Position numbers and translations under genes: made by a program. The notes beneath the pieces were generated by a model. It had not been told where the DNA came from. It saw only the letters and a program-made list of their open reading frames with translations, and did no database searches. From Aristolochia californica (lineage: Eukaryota; Streptophyta; Magnoliopsida; Piperales; Aristolochiaceae): 64,000 nucleotides of DNA. This document shows positions 50,419 through 62,410 of the stretch, one piece after another (position 1 is the stretch's first letter; every line of letters starts with the position of its first letter). The stretch covers positions 9,430,748 to 9,494,747 of the forward strand of contig JARWKL010000006.1 of NCBI GenBank assembly GCA_029961685.1, given 5' to 3'.

Positions 50419-51127
50419 ATTAGGTTTCGCATTCGTCGAGAAAAGGGGGAAGCTGGGGATTTTTAACTGAGTGTTGACTCTCAATCCATAAGTCATTTCT
50501 TACAAAAATATTGTCCGTTAAGCTTGGTTGATCGATAAATCACTTTACAATCATGAATGATTGTTATGTAAGCTTTTTGGTAAATGGGCAAAATAGTCAC
50601 TTGTTTGACTCGTGTAAATATCCCACCGTACGTTCACTTGAGAATTTAAAACATGTGTAGGATCAGTTAGGAATATCTTTCTTATAAAATTCCAAGCTAT
50701 TAAGGTTGAACTAGTGGAATTTCCCAAACTTGGATATCAAAACTTTTGTGTTCATTTGTGGTATGTGAATAAATTTTCTTTACTTACATTTGTTGGTGTT
50801 TTAATTTTTTTGCATACATAAACTCTAAAATTTTCATTTTGTTGTGATATATTTGGCTTTTTATCTCTTTGTTTACGAGATCAAGGGAAAAGTGAAAACT
50901 CAAGTTTTGATTTAAGAAAAAAGAATACATCTAAAATGGAAATGCACAAATGTAGAGAGACATAATTCAAAAAAGTGTCCATAATTTTTAGGGATTGAAA
51001 ACTAGTTCTAGTTTTTATATATTAGGTTTTGCAATCGTCGGGAAAAGGGGGAGGTGGGGGATTTTTAACTGAGTGTTGACACCCAATCCATAAGTATTTT
51101 CTGACAAAAATATAGCCCATTACGTTT

Positions 51128-51453
51128 GATTGAAGATAGGCTCAACGGCCATAGTTCAAGAAGAAGGCCCATAGGCCCACATACATTGATGGCAGGATGG
51201 TAAATAAAGGGTTATCTCAAAGAGATGGCATTGATGTTATTATGTTAAAGTTCTAGGATTAAAACCGTAAACCCCAAACCCAAACTTCTGGGTTATTAAT
51301 ATAATATTGTAGTTTCAAACATCTATAAATAGAGCTTCAGGGGGAGGGTAAGGAATAATCAATTCCACAACCCTTCTTCCTCCTTTTCTCTCCGAATGGG
51401 TTTCTTTCTTTTTTTTGCCTTGAGCTAAATTCATGGAGTCCTGAAAATCCTCA
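51128..51453 (+). mobile_element. Truncated LTR (326 bp), duplicate of the 3' LTR end
   Basis: It corresponds to the last 327 bp of the 3' LTR (50,087-50,413) and joins the satellite at the same point (…CTCA then TATATATTAGGTTTCG). Its left end fuses satellite GTTTGATTGA to LTR GATTGAAGATAGG, sharing GATTGA. The offset to the 3' LTR is 1,040-1,041 bp at both ends. This indicates a tandem duplication of LTR end plus about 715 bp of satellite rather than a separate insertion. No internal region or second LTR accompanies it. Confidence 0.88.
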
Positions 51454-51724
51454 TATATATTAGGTTTCGTAATCGCCGGGAAATAGGGGAGGTGGGGGAT
51501 TTTTAATTGAGTGTTGACTCCCAATCCATAAGTTATTTCTTACAAAAATATAGCTCGTTACGCATGATTGATCGATAAATCACTCTAAAATCATCTATGA
51601 TTGTTAGGTCAACTTTTTTGTAAATGGGCAAAATAATGGCTTGTTTGACTCGGGTAAATATCCCACCGCACATTCACTTGAGAATTTAATGAGGTTTGGA
51701 TCCCATAGGTCATTTGCATCTGTA

Positions 51725-51762
51725 ACATGTTTCAAGCATGCATATCCATATTTAAAACATGT
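51725..51762. other. Conserved inverted repeat around GCATGC (example)
   Basis: ACATGTTT and AAACATGT are perfect 8-bp arms around a 22-base loop containing GCATGC at 51,736-51,741. It lies just before the anchor in type A and most P and Q monomers. R monomers have ACATCTTT in the left arm, which breaks the pairing. Confidence 0.65.
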
Positions 51763-54700
51763 GTAGGATCAATTAGAAATCTCTTTCTTATAAAATTCCA
51801 AGCTATTAGGGTTGAGCTAGTGGAATTTCCAAAATTTGGATATCAAAACATTTGTGTTCATTTGTGGTGTGTGAATAAGATTTCTTTACTTACAATCGTT
51901 GTTGTTTTAATTTTTTTGCAAACAATATCTCTAAAATTTTTATTTTGTTGTGATCTATTTGCCTTTTTATCTCTTTGTTTATGAGATAAAGGGAAAAGTG
52001 AAAACTCAAGTTTTTATTAAATAAAAAAGTATACATCTAAAATGGAAATGCACAAATGTAGAGAGATATAATTCATAAAAGTGTCCATAATTTTTGGGAT
52101 TGCAAATTCTTTCTAGTTTTTAAATATTAGGTTTCGCAATCGTCTGGAAAATGGAGTGGGGATTTTTAACTGAGTGTTTACTTGAAATCCATATTTAATT
52201 TCAATCAAAACTATAGCCCGTTATGCATGATTGTCAAATAAATCACTTTACAATCATCTATGGTTGTTAGGTCAGTTTTTTTTGTAAATGGCCAAAATAA
52301 TGGCTTGTTTGACCTGGGTAAATTTCTCACCCACGTTCACTTGAGAATTTAATGAGGTTTGGATCCCATATGTCATTTGAATCTTTAACATGTTTCAAGA
52401 ATGCATATCCATAGCTAAAAAATGTGTAGGATCAATTAGAAATTTTTTTCTTATAAAATTCCAAGCTATTAGGGTTGAACTAGTAGAATTTCCAAAACTT
52501 GGATATCAAAACTTTTGTTTTCATTTGTGGTGTTTGAATAAAAGTTATTAACTTACATTTTTTTTTTGTTTTAAAAAAATTTCATACATAAACTCCAAAC
52601 TTTTCATTTTCTAGTGATCTTTTTGCCTTTTTATCTTTTTTTTTTAATGAGATAAAGGGAAAAGTGAAAACTCAAGTTTTGATTTAAGAAAAAAGTATAC
52701 ATCTAAAATGGAAATGCACAAATTTAGAGAGATAATTCCAAAAAAAATTTAGGGATTGCAAACTTTTTCTTGTTTTTATACATTAGGTTTGGGAATCATC
52801 GAGAAAAGTGGAAGGCAAGGGATTTTTAACTGAATGTTGACTCCCAATCCATAAGTCATTTCTTACAAAAATAAAGCCCATTACGCATGATTGACCGAAA
52901 AATCTCTTTACAATCATCTATGATTGTTCGATCAGCTTTTTTTTAAATGGGCAAAATAATGGCTTGTTTGACTCGGGTAAATATCCTACAACACGTTTAC
53001 TCGAGAATTTAATGAGGTTTGGATCCCATATGTCATTTTCATCTTTACAATGTTTCTAGCAAGTATATTCATATTTAAAACATGTGTAGGATAAATTTGA
53101 AATCTCTTTCTTATAAAATTACAAGCTATTAGGGTTGAACAAGTAGAATTTCCAAAACTTGGATATAGAAACTTTTGCGTTTATTTGTGGTGTTTGAATA
53201 AATTTTCTTTACTCACATTTGAAGTTGTTTTAAATTTTTTGCATACATAAACTCTAAAATTTTATTTTTTTGTGATCTATTTGCCTTTTCATCTATTTGT
53301 TGATGGATAAATGGAAAAGTGAAAACTCAAGTTTTGATTTAAGAAAAAAGTATACTTCTACAATGGAAATGTACAAATGTAGAGAGATAATTCCAAAATG
53401 TGTCCATATTTTTAGGGATTGCAAACACTTTCTAGTTTTTATATACTAGGTTTCGCAATCGTCGGGAAAGGGGGAGGCGGGGGATTTTTAACTGACTATT
53501 AACTCCCAATCCATAAGTCGTTTCTTACAAGAATGTTGCCCATTATGCATAATTGACCAATAAATCACTTTACAATCATCTATGATGGTTTGGTCTGCTT
53601 TTTTAGTAAATGGGCAAAATAATGGCTTGTTTGACTTGAGTAAATATCCCACCGCAAGTTCACTTGAGAATTTAATGTGGTTTTGATCTCATAGGTCATT
53701 TTCAACTTTAACATGTTTCAAGCATGCATATCCATATTTAAAACATGTGTACGATCAATTAGAAATCTCTTTCTTATAAATTCCAAGTTATTAGGGTTGA
53801 ACTAGTAGAATTTCCAATACTTGGATATCAAAACTTTTGTTTTCATTTGTGGACTAAGAATAAATTTTCTTAACTTATATTTGTTGTTGTTTTAAAAATT
53901 TTTGCATATATAAACTCTCAAAATTTTCATTTTGTTGTGATCTATATGTCTTTTTATCGCTTTATTTACAAGAAAAAGGGAAAAGTGAATAGTCAATTTT
54001 TTATTTAAGAAAAAAGTATACTTCAAAAATGGAAAATCACAAAAGTAGAGAGATAATTCCAAAAAGTGTCCATAATTTTTAGGGATTGCAAACTTAGGGA
54101 AAAGGGGGAGGTAGAGTATTTTTAACTGTGTGTTGACTCCTGATCCATAAGTCATTTATTACAAAAATATAGCCTGTTACGCTTTATTGATCCATTAATC
54201 ACTTTACAATCATCTATGGTTGTTAGGTCAGCTTTTTTGTAAAACTGTAAAATAATGGCTTGTTTGACTCGGGTAAAAATCCCACCGAACGTTCACTTGA
54301 GAATTTAATGAGGTTTGGATCCCATAGGTCATTTACATCTTTAACATGTTTCAAACATGTATATCCATATTTAAAAAATTATGTAGGATCAATTAAAATC
54401 GCTTTCTTATAAAATTCCAAGATATTAGGGTTGAACTAGTGGAATTTCCTAAAGTTGGATGTCAAAACTTTTTTGTTCATTTGTGGTGTGTGAATAAATT
54501 TTCTTTACTGACATTTGTTGTTGTTTTAAATTTTTATTAAATTTTTTTGCTTACATAAACTCTAAAATTTTCATTTTGTTGTGATCTATTAACCTTTTTA
54601 TCTCTTTGTTTACAAAATAAAGGGAAAAGTGAAAACTCAAGTTTTGATTTAAGAAAAAATTATACATCTAAAATGGAAATGCACAAATTTAGAGAGAGAT

Positions 54701-55677
54701 AATTCCAAAAAGTGTTCGTAATTTTTAGGGTTGGCCAACTCTTTCTAGTTTTTATATATTAGGTTTTGCAATCGTCGGGAAAAGGGGGAGGCAAGGGATT
54801 TTTAACTGAGTGTTGACTCCCAATCCATATGTCATTTCTTACAAAAAATAGCCCGTTACGCATGATTGGCCAATAAATCTATTTACAATCATCTATGATT
54901 GTTAGGTTACCGATTTTGTAAATGGGCAAAATAATGGCTTGTCGACTCAGGTAAATATCCCACAACACGTTTACTTTAGAATTTAATGAGGTTTGGATCC
55001 CATAGTTCATTTTCGTCTTTAAAATATTTCAAGCAAGCATATCCATATTTAAAACATGTGTAGGATCAATTAGAAATCTCTTTCTTATAAAATGCCAACC
55101 TATAAGGGTTGTACTAGTAGGATTTTCAAAACTTAGATATCGAAACTTTTGTGTTCATTTGTGGTGTGTGAATAAATTTTCTTTATTTACAATTTTATTT
55201 GTTTTAAAGTTTTTGCATACATAAACTCTAAAATTTTCATTTTTTGTGATCTATTTGCCTTTTCTTCTATTTGTTTATGAGATAAATGGAAATGTGAAAA
55301 CTCAAGTTTTCATTTCAGAAAAAATTAGACATCTAAAATGGAAATGCACAAATGTAGACAAAGATAATTCCAAAATGTGTTCGTAATTTTAAGGGATTGC
55401 AAACTCTGTCTTGTTTTTAGATATTAGGTTTCGCAATCGTCAGGAAAATGGGGAGGAAGAGGATTTTTAACTAAGTATTAAATCCCAATCCATAGGTCAT
55501 TTCGTATAAAAATATAGCATGTTAGGTATGATTGACCGAAAAATCACTTTACAATCATCTATGATTGTTAGGTCAGCTTTTTTTTAAATGGGAAAAGTAA
55601 TGGCTTGTTTGACACGGGTAAATATCCCACCGTACGTCTACTTGAGAATTTAATGAGGTTTGGATCCCACAGGTCAT

Positions 55678-55846
55678 GTGATCTATTTTTCGTTTGTCTC
55701 ATTATTTACGAGACAAAGGGAAAAGAGAAAACTCAAGTTTTGAATTAAGAAAAAAATATAGATAAAAAATGGAAATGCAAAAATATAGAGACAGATAATT
55801 CCATAAAAGTTTCCATAATTTTTTGGGACTGCAAACTCTTTCTGTT
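55678..55846 (+). repeat. Chimeric monomer fragment (about 169 bp) between blocks A3 and B2
   Basis: GGTCAT is joined to GTGATCTATTTTTCG near 55,678, and TGCAAACTCTTTCT to GTTTTTTGTAAATAGGC near 55,846. This leaves only about a quarter of a monomer between two deletion joints. It marks the change from type A to HOR monomers. Confidence 0.82.
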
Positions 55847-57042
55847 TTTTGTAAATAGGCAAAATAATGGCTTGTTTGACTCGGGTAAATATCTCACCAC
55901 AAGATCACTTGAGAATTTAATGAGGTTTGGATCCCATAAGTCATTTGCATCTTTAACATGTTTCAAGCATGCATATCCATATTTAAAACATGCGTAGGAT
56001 CAATTCAAAATCTCTTCCTTATAAAATTCCAAGCTATTAGGGTTGAACTAGTGGAATTTCCCAAACTTGAATATCAAAAATTTTGTGTTCATTTGTGGTG
56101 TCTGAATAAATTTTCTTTATAAACTTGCATTTCTTGTTGTTTTAAATTATTAGCATCCATAAACTCTAAAATTTTCTGTTTATTGTGATCTATTTGCCTT
56201 TTTATCTCTTTGTTTACAAGATAAAGGGAAAAGTGAAAACTCAAGTTTCGATTTAAGAAAGAAGTATACATCTAAAATGGAATTGCACAAATGTAGAGAG
56301 AGATAATTCCAAAATGTGTCCATAATTTTTAGGGATTTCAAACTGTTTCTTGTTTTTATATTTGAGGTTTCGCAATCGTCGCGAAAAGGGGGAGGCAGGT
56401 ATTTTTAACTGGGTGTTGATTCCCAATTGATAAGTCATTTCTAAAAAAAATAAAGACCCTTACGTATCCTTGACCGATAAATCACTTTACAATCATCTAA
56501 GATTGTTAGGTCAACTTTTTAGTAAATGGGCAAAATAATGGCTTGTTTGACTTGTTTGACTCGGGTAAATATCCCGCCGCACTTGCACTTTAGAATTTAA
56601 TGAGGTTTGGATCCCATTGGTCATTTGGATCTTTAACATCTTTCAAGCATGCATATCCATATTTAAAATATGAGTAGGATCAATTAGAAATCTCTTTCTT
56701 ATAAAATTCCAAGCTATTAGGGTAGAACTAGTGGAACTTCCCGAACTTTGACATTAAAAATTTTGTGTTCATTTGTAGTGTGTGAATAAACTATCGTCAC
56801 TTACATTTGTTGTTTTTTAAAATTTTTAGGATACATCAATTCTATAATTTTTATTTTGTTGTAATCTATTGGCCTTTTTACCTCTTTGTTTACGAGTTAA
56901 ATGGAAATGTGAAAACGCAAGTTTTGATTTAAGAAAAAAGAATACATTTAAAATGGAAATGCACAAATGTAGAGAGAGATAATTCCAAAAAGTGTCCGTA
57001 ATTTTTAGGGATTGCAAACTCTTTCTATTTTTTTATATTAGG

Positions 57043-57059
57043 TTTCGCAATAGTCGGGA
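57043..57059 (+). promoter_or_regulatory. CENP-B-box-like site, full core match (R monomer, block B2)
   Basis: The same 17-mer, TTTCGCAATAGTCGGGA, occurs in the R monomer anchored at 56,675, 36 kb from the other full match. The sequence match is certain; the binding role is speculative. Confidence 0.6.
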
Positions 57060-57698
57060 AAAAGGGAAGGCGGGACATTTTTTACTGAGGATTGACTCTC
57101 GATCCATAAGTCATTTCTTTAAAAAATATAGCCTATTATGCATGATTGACCGATAAATAACTTTACAATCATCTATGATAGTGAGGTCAGATTTGTTTCA
57201 AATGGGCAAAATAATGGATTGTTTAACTCGGGTAAATATCCCACTGCATGCTCACTTGAGAATTTATTGAGGTTAGGATCCCATAGGTCATTTGCATATT
57301 TAACATGTTTTAAGCATGCACAAATGTAGAGAAAGTTCATTCCAAAAAGTGTCTGTAAATTTTAGGGATTGCAAACTCTTTCTAATTTTTATATATTAGG
57401 TTTCGCAATCGTCGGGAAAAGGGGGAGGCAGTGGATTTTTAACTGAGTTTTGACTCCTGATCCATCAGTCATTTCTTACAAAAATATAGCCTGTGACGCA
57501 TGATTATCTGATAAATCACTTTACACAAATCAATGATTGTTAGGCTGGCTTTTTTGTAAATGGGCAAAATAATGGCATGTTTGACTCGGGTAAATATTCC
57601 ACCTCATGTTCACTTGTGAATTTAATGTGGTTTGGATCCCATAGGTCATTTGCATCTTATCATGTTTCAAGCTTGCATATCCATATTTAAAACATGTG

Positions 57699-60051
57699 TA
57701 GGATCATTTAGAAATCACTTTCTTATAAAATTTTAAGCTGTTAAGGTTGAACTAGTGGAATTTCCATAACTTGGATATCAAAACTTTTGTGTTCATTTGT
57801 GGCGCGTGAATAAATTTTCTTTACTTATATTTAATGTTTTTTTAAGTGTTTTACATACATAAACTCTAAAATTTAAATTTTTGTGTGATCTATTTTCTTT
57901 TTTATCTCTTCGTTTACGAGATAAGGGGAAAAGTGAAAACTCAAGTTTTGCTTTAACAAAAAAATATATATCTAAAATGGAAATGCAGAAATGTAGAGAA
58001 AGGTAAGTCAAAAAAGTGTCAGTAAATTTTAGGGATTGCAAACTCTTTCTATTTTTTATTTATTAGGTGTGACAATCATCGAGAAAAAGGGAGAGGCGGG
58101 GGATTTTTAATTGAGTGTTGACTCCCAATCCATAAGTCATTTCTTACAAAAATATAGCCTGTTATGCATGATTGACCGATAAATCACTTTCCAATCATCT
58201 ATGATTATTAGGTCTGCTTTTTTTTAAATGGGCAAAATAATGGCTTGTTTGACACGGGTAAATATTCCACCGCACGTTTACTTGAGAATTTAATGAGGTT
58301 TGGATCCCATAGGTCATTTGCATCTTTAACATGTTTCAAACATTCCTATATCCATATTTAAAATATGCGTAGGATCAATTTGAAATATCTACCTTATAAA
58401 ATTCCAAGCTACTAGGGTTGAACTAGTGGAATTTCCCAAACTTGGCTATCAAAACTTTTGTGTTCATTTGTGGTGTCTGAATAAATTTTTTTTACGTACA
58501 TTCCTTGTTGTTTTAAATTTTTAGCATCCATAAACTCTAAAAATTTTTGTTTATTGTGATCTATTTGCCTTTTTATCTCTTTGTTTACAAGATAAAGGGA
58601 AAAGTGAAAACTCAAGTTTCAATTTAAGAAAAAAGTATACATCTAAAATGGAATTGCACAAATGTAGAGAGAGATAATTCCAAAATGTATACATAAATCT
58701 TAGGGATTTCAAACTATTTCTTGTTTTTATATTGGAGGTTTCGCAATCGTCGCGAAAAGGGGGAGGCACGTATTTTTTACTTGGTGTTGACTCCCAATAG
58801 ATAAGTCAATTCTCAAAAAAATAAAGACCCTTACGCATCCTTGACAGATAAATCACTTTACAATCATCTATGATTGTTGGGTCAGCTTTTTAGTAAATGG
58901 GCAAAATAATGGCTTGTTTGACTCGGGTAAATATCTCACTGCACTTGCACTTTAGAATTTAATGAGGTTTGGATCCCATAGGTCATTTGCATCTTTAACA
59001 TCTTTCAAGCATGCATATCCATATTTAAAGAGGATCAATTAGAAATATCTTTCTTATAAAATTTCAAGCTATTAGGGTTGAACTAGTGGAACTTCCCGAA
59101 CATGGACATAAAAAATTTTGTGTTTATTCGTGACGTGTGAATAAACTATCGTCACTTACATTTGTTGTATTTTTAAAATTTTAGCATACATAAATTCTAT
59201 AATTTTCATTTTGCTGTGATCTATTTGCCTTTTTACCTCTTTGTTTACGAGTTAAAGGGAAATGTGAAATCTCAAGTTTTGATTTAAGAAAAAGGAATAC
59301 ATTTAAAATGGAATCGTACAAATGTAGAGAGAGATAATTCCAAAAAGTGTCAGTAATTTTTAGGGATTGCAAAATCTTTCTAGTTTTTTTTATATTAGGT
59401 TTCGCAATCGTTGGGAAAAGGGGGACAAAGGGAATTTTTTACTGAGGGTTGACTCCCGATCCATAAGTCATTTCTTCAAAAAATATAGCCTATTATGCAT
59501 GATTGACCGATAATTAACTTTAAAATCATCTATGATTTTGAGGTCATCTTTTTTCAAATGGGCAAAATAGTGGCTTGTTTAACTTGGGTAAATATCCCAC
59601 CGCACGCTCACTTGAGAATTTATTGAGGTTTGGATCCCATTGGTCATTTCATCTTTAACATGTTTTAAGCATGCACAAAAGTAGAGAGAGATAATTCCAA
59701 AAAGTGTATGTAACTTTTAGGGATTACAAACTCTTTCTAATTTTTATATATTAGGTTTCGCAATCGTTGGGAGATGGGAGGCGGGGGATTTTTATCTGAG
59801 TGTTGACTCCAGATCCATCAGTCATTTCTTACAAAAATATAGCTTGTGATGCATGATTGTCTGATAAATCACTTTACATGAATCAATGATTGTTAGATCA
59901 GCTTTTTCTCAAATGGGCAAAATAATGGCTTGTTTGACTCGTGTAAATATTCCACCTCACGTTCACTTGTGAATTTAATGTCGTTTGGATCCCATCGGTC
60001 ATTTGCATCTTAACATGTTGCAAGCATGGATATCCATATTTAAAACATGTG
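57699..60051 (+). repeat. Complete P-Q-R-S HOR unit (2,353 bp)
   Basis: The best example of the undeleted unit: P 57,699, Q 58,370, R 59,030, S joint near 59,678. P+Q+R+S is about three monomers plus a 357-bp remnant. Confidence 0.9.
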
Positions 60052-62410
60052 TAGGATCATTTAGAAATCACTTTCTTATAAAATTTTAAGCTATTAGGGT
60101 TGAACTAGTGGAATTTCCCTAACCTGTATATCAAAACTTTTGTGTTCATTTGTGCTGCATGAATAAAATTTCTTTACTTATATTTGTTGTTTTTTTAAAT
60201 GTTTTGCAGACATGAACTCTAAAATTTTAATTTTTTTGTGATCTATTTACTTTTTTATCTCTTCGTTTACGAGATAAGGGGAAAAGCGAAAACTCAAGTT
60301 TTGCTTTAACAAAAAAATATATATCAAAAATGGAAATGCACAAATGTAGAGAGAGGTAAGTCTAAAAAGTGTCTATAAATTTTAGGGATTGCAAACTCTT
60401 TCTATTTTTTATTTATTTGGTGTCACAATCATCGAGAAAAAGGGGGAGGCGGGGATTTTTAATTTAGTGTTGACTCCCAATCCATAAGTCATTTTCTTCA
60501 AATATATAGCCTATTACGCATGATTGACCGATAAATCACTTTCCAATCATCTATGACTGTTAGATCTGCTTTTTTGTAAATGGGCAAGATAATAGCTTCT
60601 TTGACACGGGTAAATATTCCACCGCACGTTCACTTGAGAATTTAATGAGGTTTGGATCCCATACGTCATTTGCATCTTTAACATGTTTCAAGCATGCATA
60701 TCCATATTTAAAACATGCGTAGGATCAATTCGAAATCTCTTCATTATAAAATTCCAAGCTATTAGGGTTGAACTAGTGGAATTTCCAAAACTTGGATATC
60801 AGAACTTTTGTGTTCATTTGTGGTGTCTAAATAAATTCTCTTTACGTACATTCCTTGTTGTTTTAAATTTTTAGCATCCATAAACTCTAAAAAATTTTGT
60901 TTACTGTGATCTATTTGCCTTTTTATCTCTTTGTTTACAAGATAAAGGGAAAAGTGAAAACTCAAGTTTCGATTTAAGAAAAAAGTATACATCTAAAATG
61001 GAATGGCACAATTGTAGAGAGATATAATTCCAAAATGTGTCCATAAGTTTTAGGGATTTCAAAATATTTCTTGTTTTTATATTTGAGGTTTCGCAATCGT
61101 CACGAAAAGGGGGAGGCAAGTATTTTTAACTGGGTGTTGACTCCCAATAGATAAGTCCATTCTCAAAAAAATGAAGACCCTTACACATCCTTGACCGATA
61201 AATCACTTTACAATCATCTATGCTTGTTGGGCCAGCTTTTTAGTAAATGGGTTAAATAATAGCTTGTTTGACTCAGATAAATATCCCACCGCACTTGCAC
61301 TTTAGAATTTAATGAGGTTTGGATCCCATAGGTCATTTGCATCTTTAACATCTTTCAAGCATGCATATCCATATTTAAAACATGAGTAGGATCAATTAGA
61401 AATCTTTTTCTTATAAAATTCCAAGCTATTGGGGTTGAACTAGTGGAACTTCTCGAACTCGGACATAAAAAAATTTGTGTTCATTTGTGGCATGTGAATA
61501 AACTATCCTCACTTACATTTGTTGTTTTTTAAAATTTTTAGCATACATCAATTCTATAATTTTCATTTTGTTGTGATCTATTTGCCTTTTTACCTCTTTG
61601 TTTACAAGTTAAAGAAAAATGTGAAAACTCAAGTTTTGATTTAATTAAAAAGAATACAATTAAAGTGAAATTGTACAAATGTAGAGAGAGATAATTCCAA
61701 AAAGTGTCCGTAACTTTTAGGGATTGCAAAATCTTTCTAGTTTTTTAATATTAGGTTTTGCAATCGTTAGGAAAAGGGGGACGAGGGGCATTTTTTACTG
61801 AGGGTTGACTCCCGATCCATATGTCATTTCTTCAAAAAATATAGCCTGTTATGCATGATTGACCGATAAATAACTTTAAAATCATCTATGATTGTGAGGT
61901 CATCGTTTTTTCAAATGGGCAAAATAATGGCTTGTTTAACTCGGGTAAATATCCCACCGCACGCTCTCTTGAGAATTTATTGGGGTTTGGATCCCATTGG
62001 TGATTTCATCTTTAACATGTTTTAAGCATGCACAAAAGTAAAGAGAGATAATTCCAAAATGTGTCTGTAATTTGTAGGGATTGAAAACTCTTTCTAATTT
62101 TTATATATTAGGTTTCGCAATCGTTGGGAGAAGGGGGAGGCGGGGGATTTTTATCTGAGTGTTGACTCCAGGTCCATCAGTCATTTCTTACAAAAATATA
62201 GCTTGTGATGCATGATTGTCTGATAAATCACTTTACACGAATCTAGGATTGCTAGGTCAACTTTTTTGTAAATGGGCAAAATAATGGCTTGTTTGACTCG
62301 TGTAAATATTCCACCTCACGTTCACTTGTGAATTTAATGTGGTCTGGATCCCATAGGTCATTTGCATTTTAACCTGTTTCAAGCATGTATATCCATATTT
62401 AAAACATGTG
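60052..62410 (+). repeat. Complete P-Q-R-S HOR unit (2,359 bp)
   Basis: P 60,052, Q 60,720, R 61,387, S joint near 62,031. It shares many private changes with the previous unit (for example CTCCAG/CTCCAGG in S and TTTTTATCTGAGTG), showing local homogenisation. Confidence 0.9.

Larger units (their letters stand above)
50414..55677 (+). repeat. Satellite block A3: type A monomers
   Basis: Anchors: 50658, 51764, 52427, 53087, 53750, 54384 and 55061. The first interval contains a truncated LTR. The monomer at 50,658 has lost about 60 bp just before its anchor (AGAATTTAAAACATG). A CENP-B-box-like 17-mer (8 of 9 fixed positions) is present at 53,451-53,467. No genes. Confidence 0.95.

Noticed and set aside
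51128..51453. Independent solo LTR insertion.
   Set aside because: The left end is missing, there is no target duplication, and the right junction falls on the same satellite base as the neighbouring 3' LTR. Duplication is simpler.
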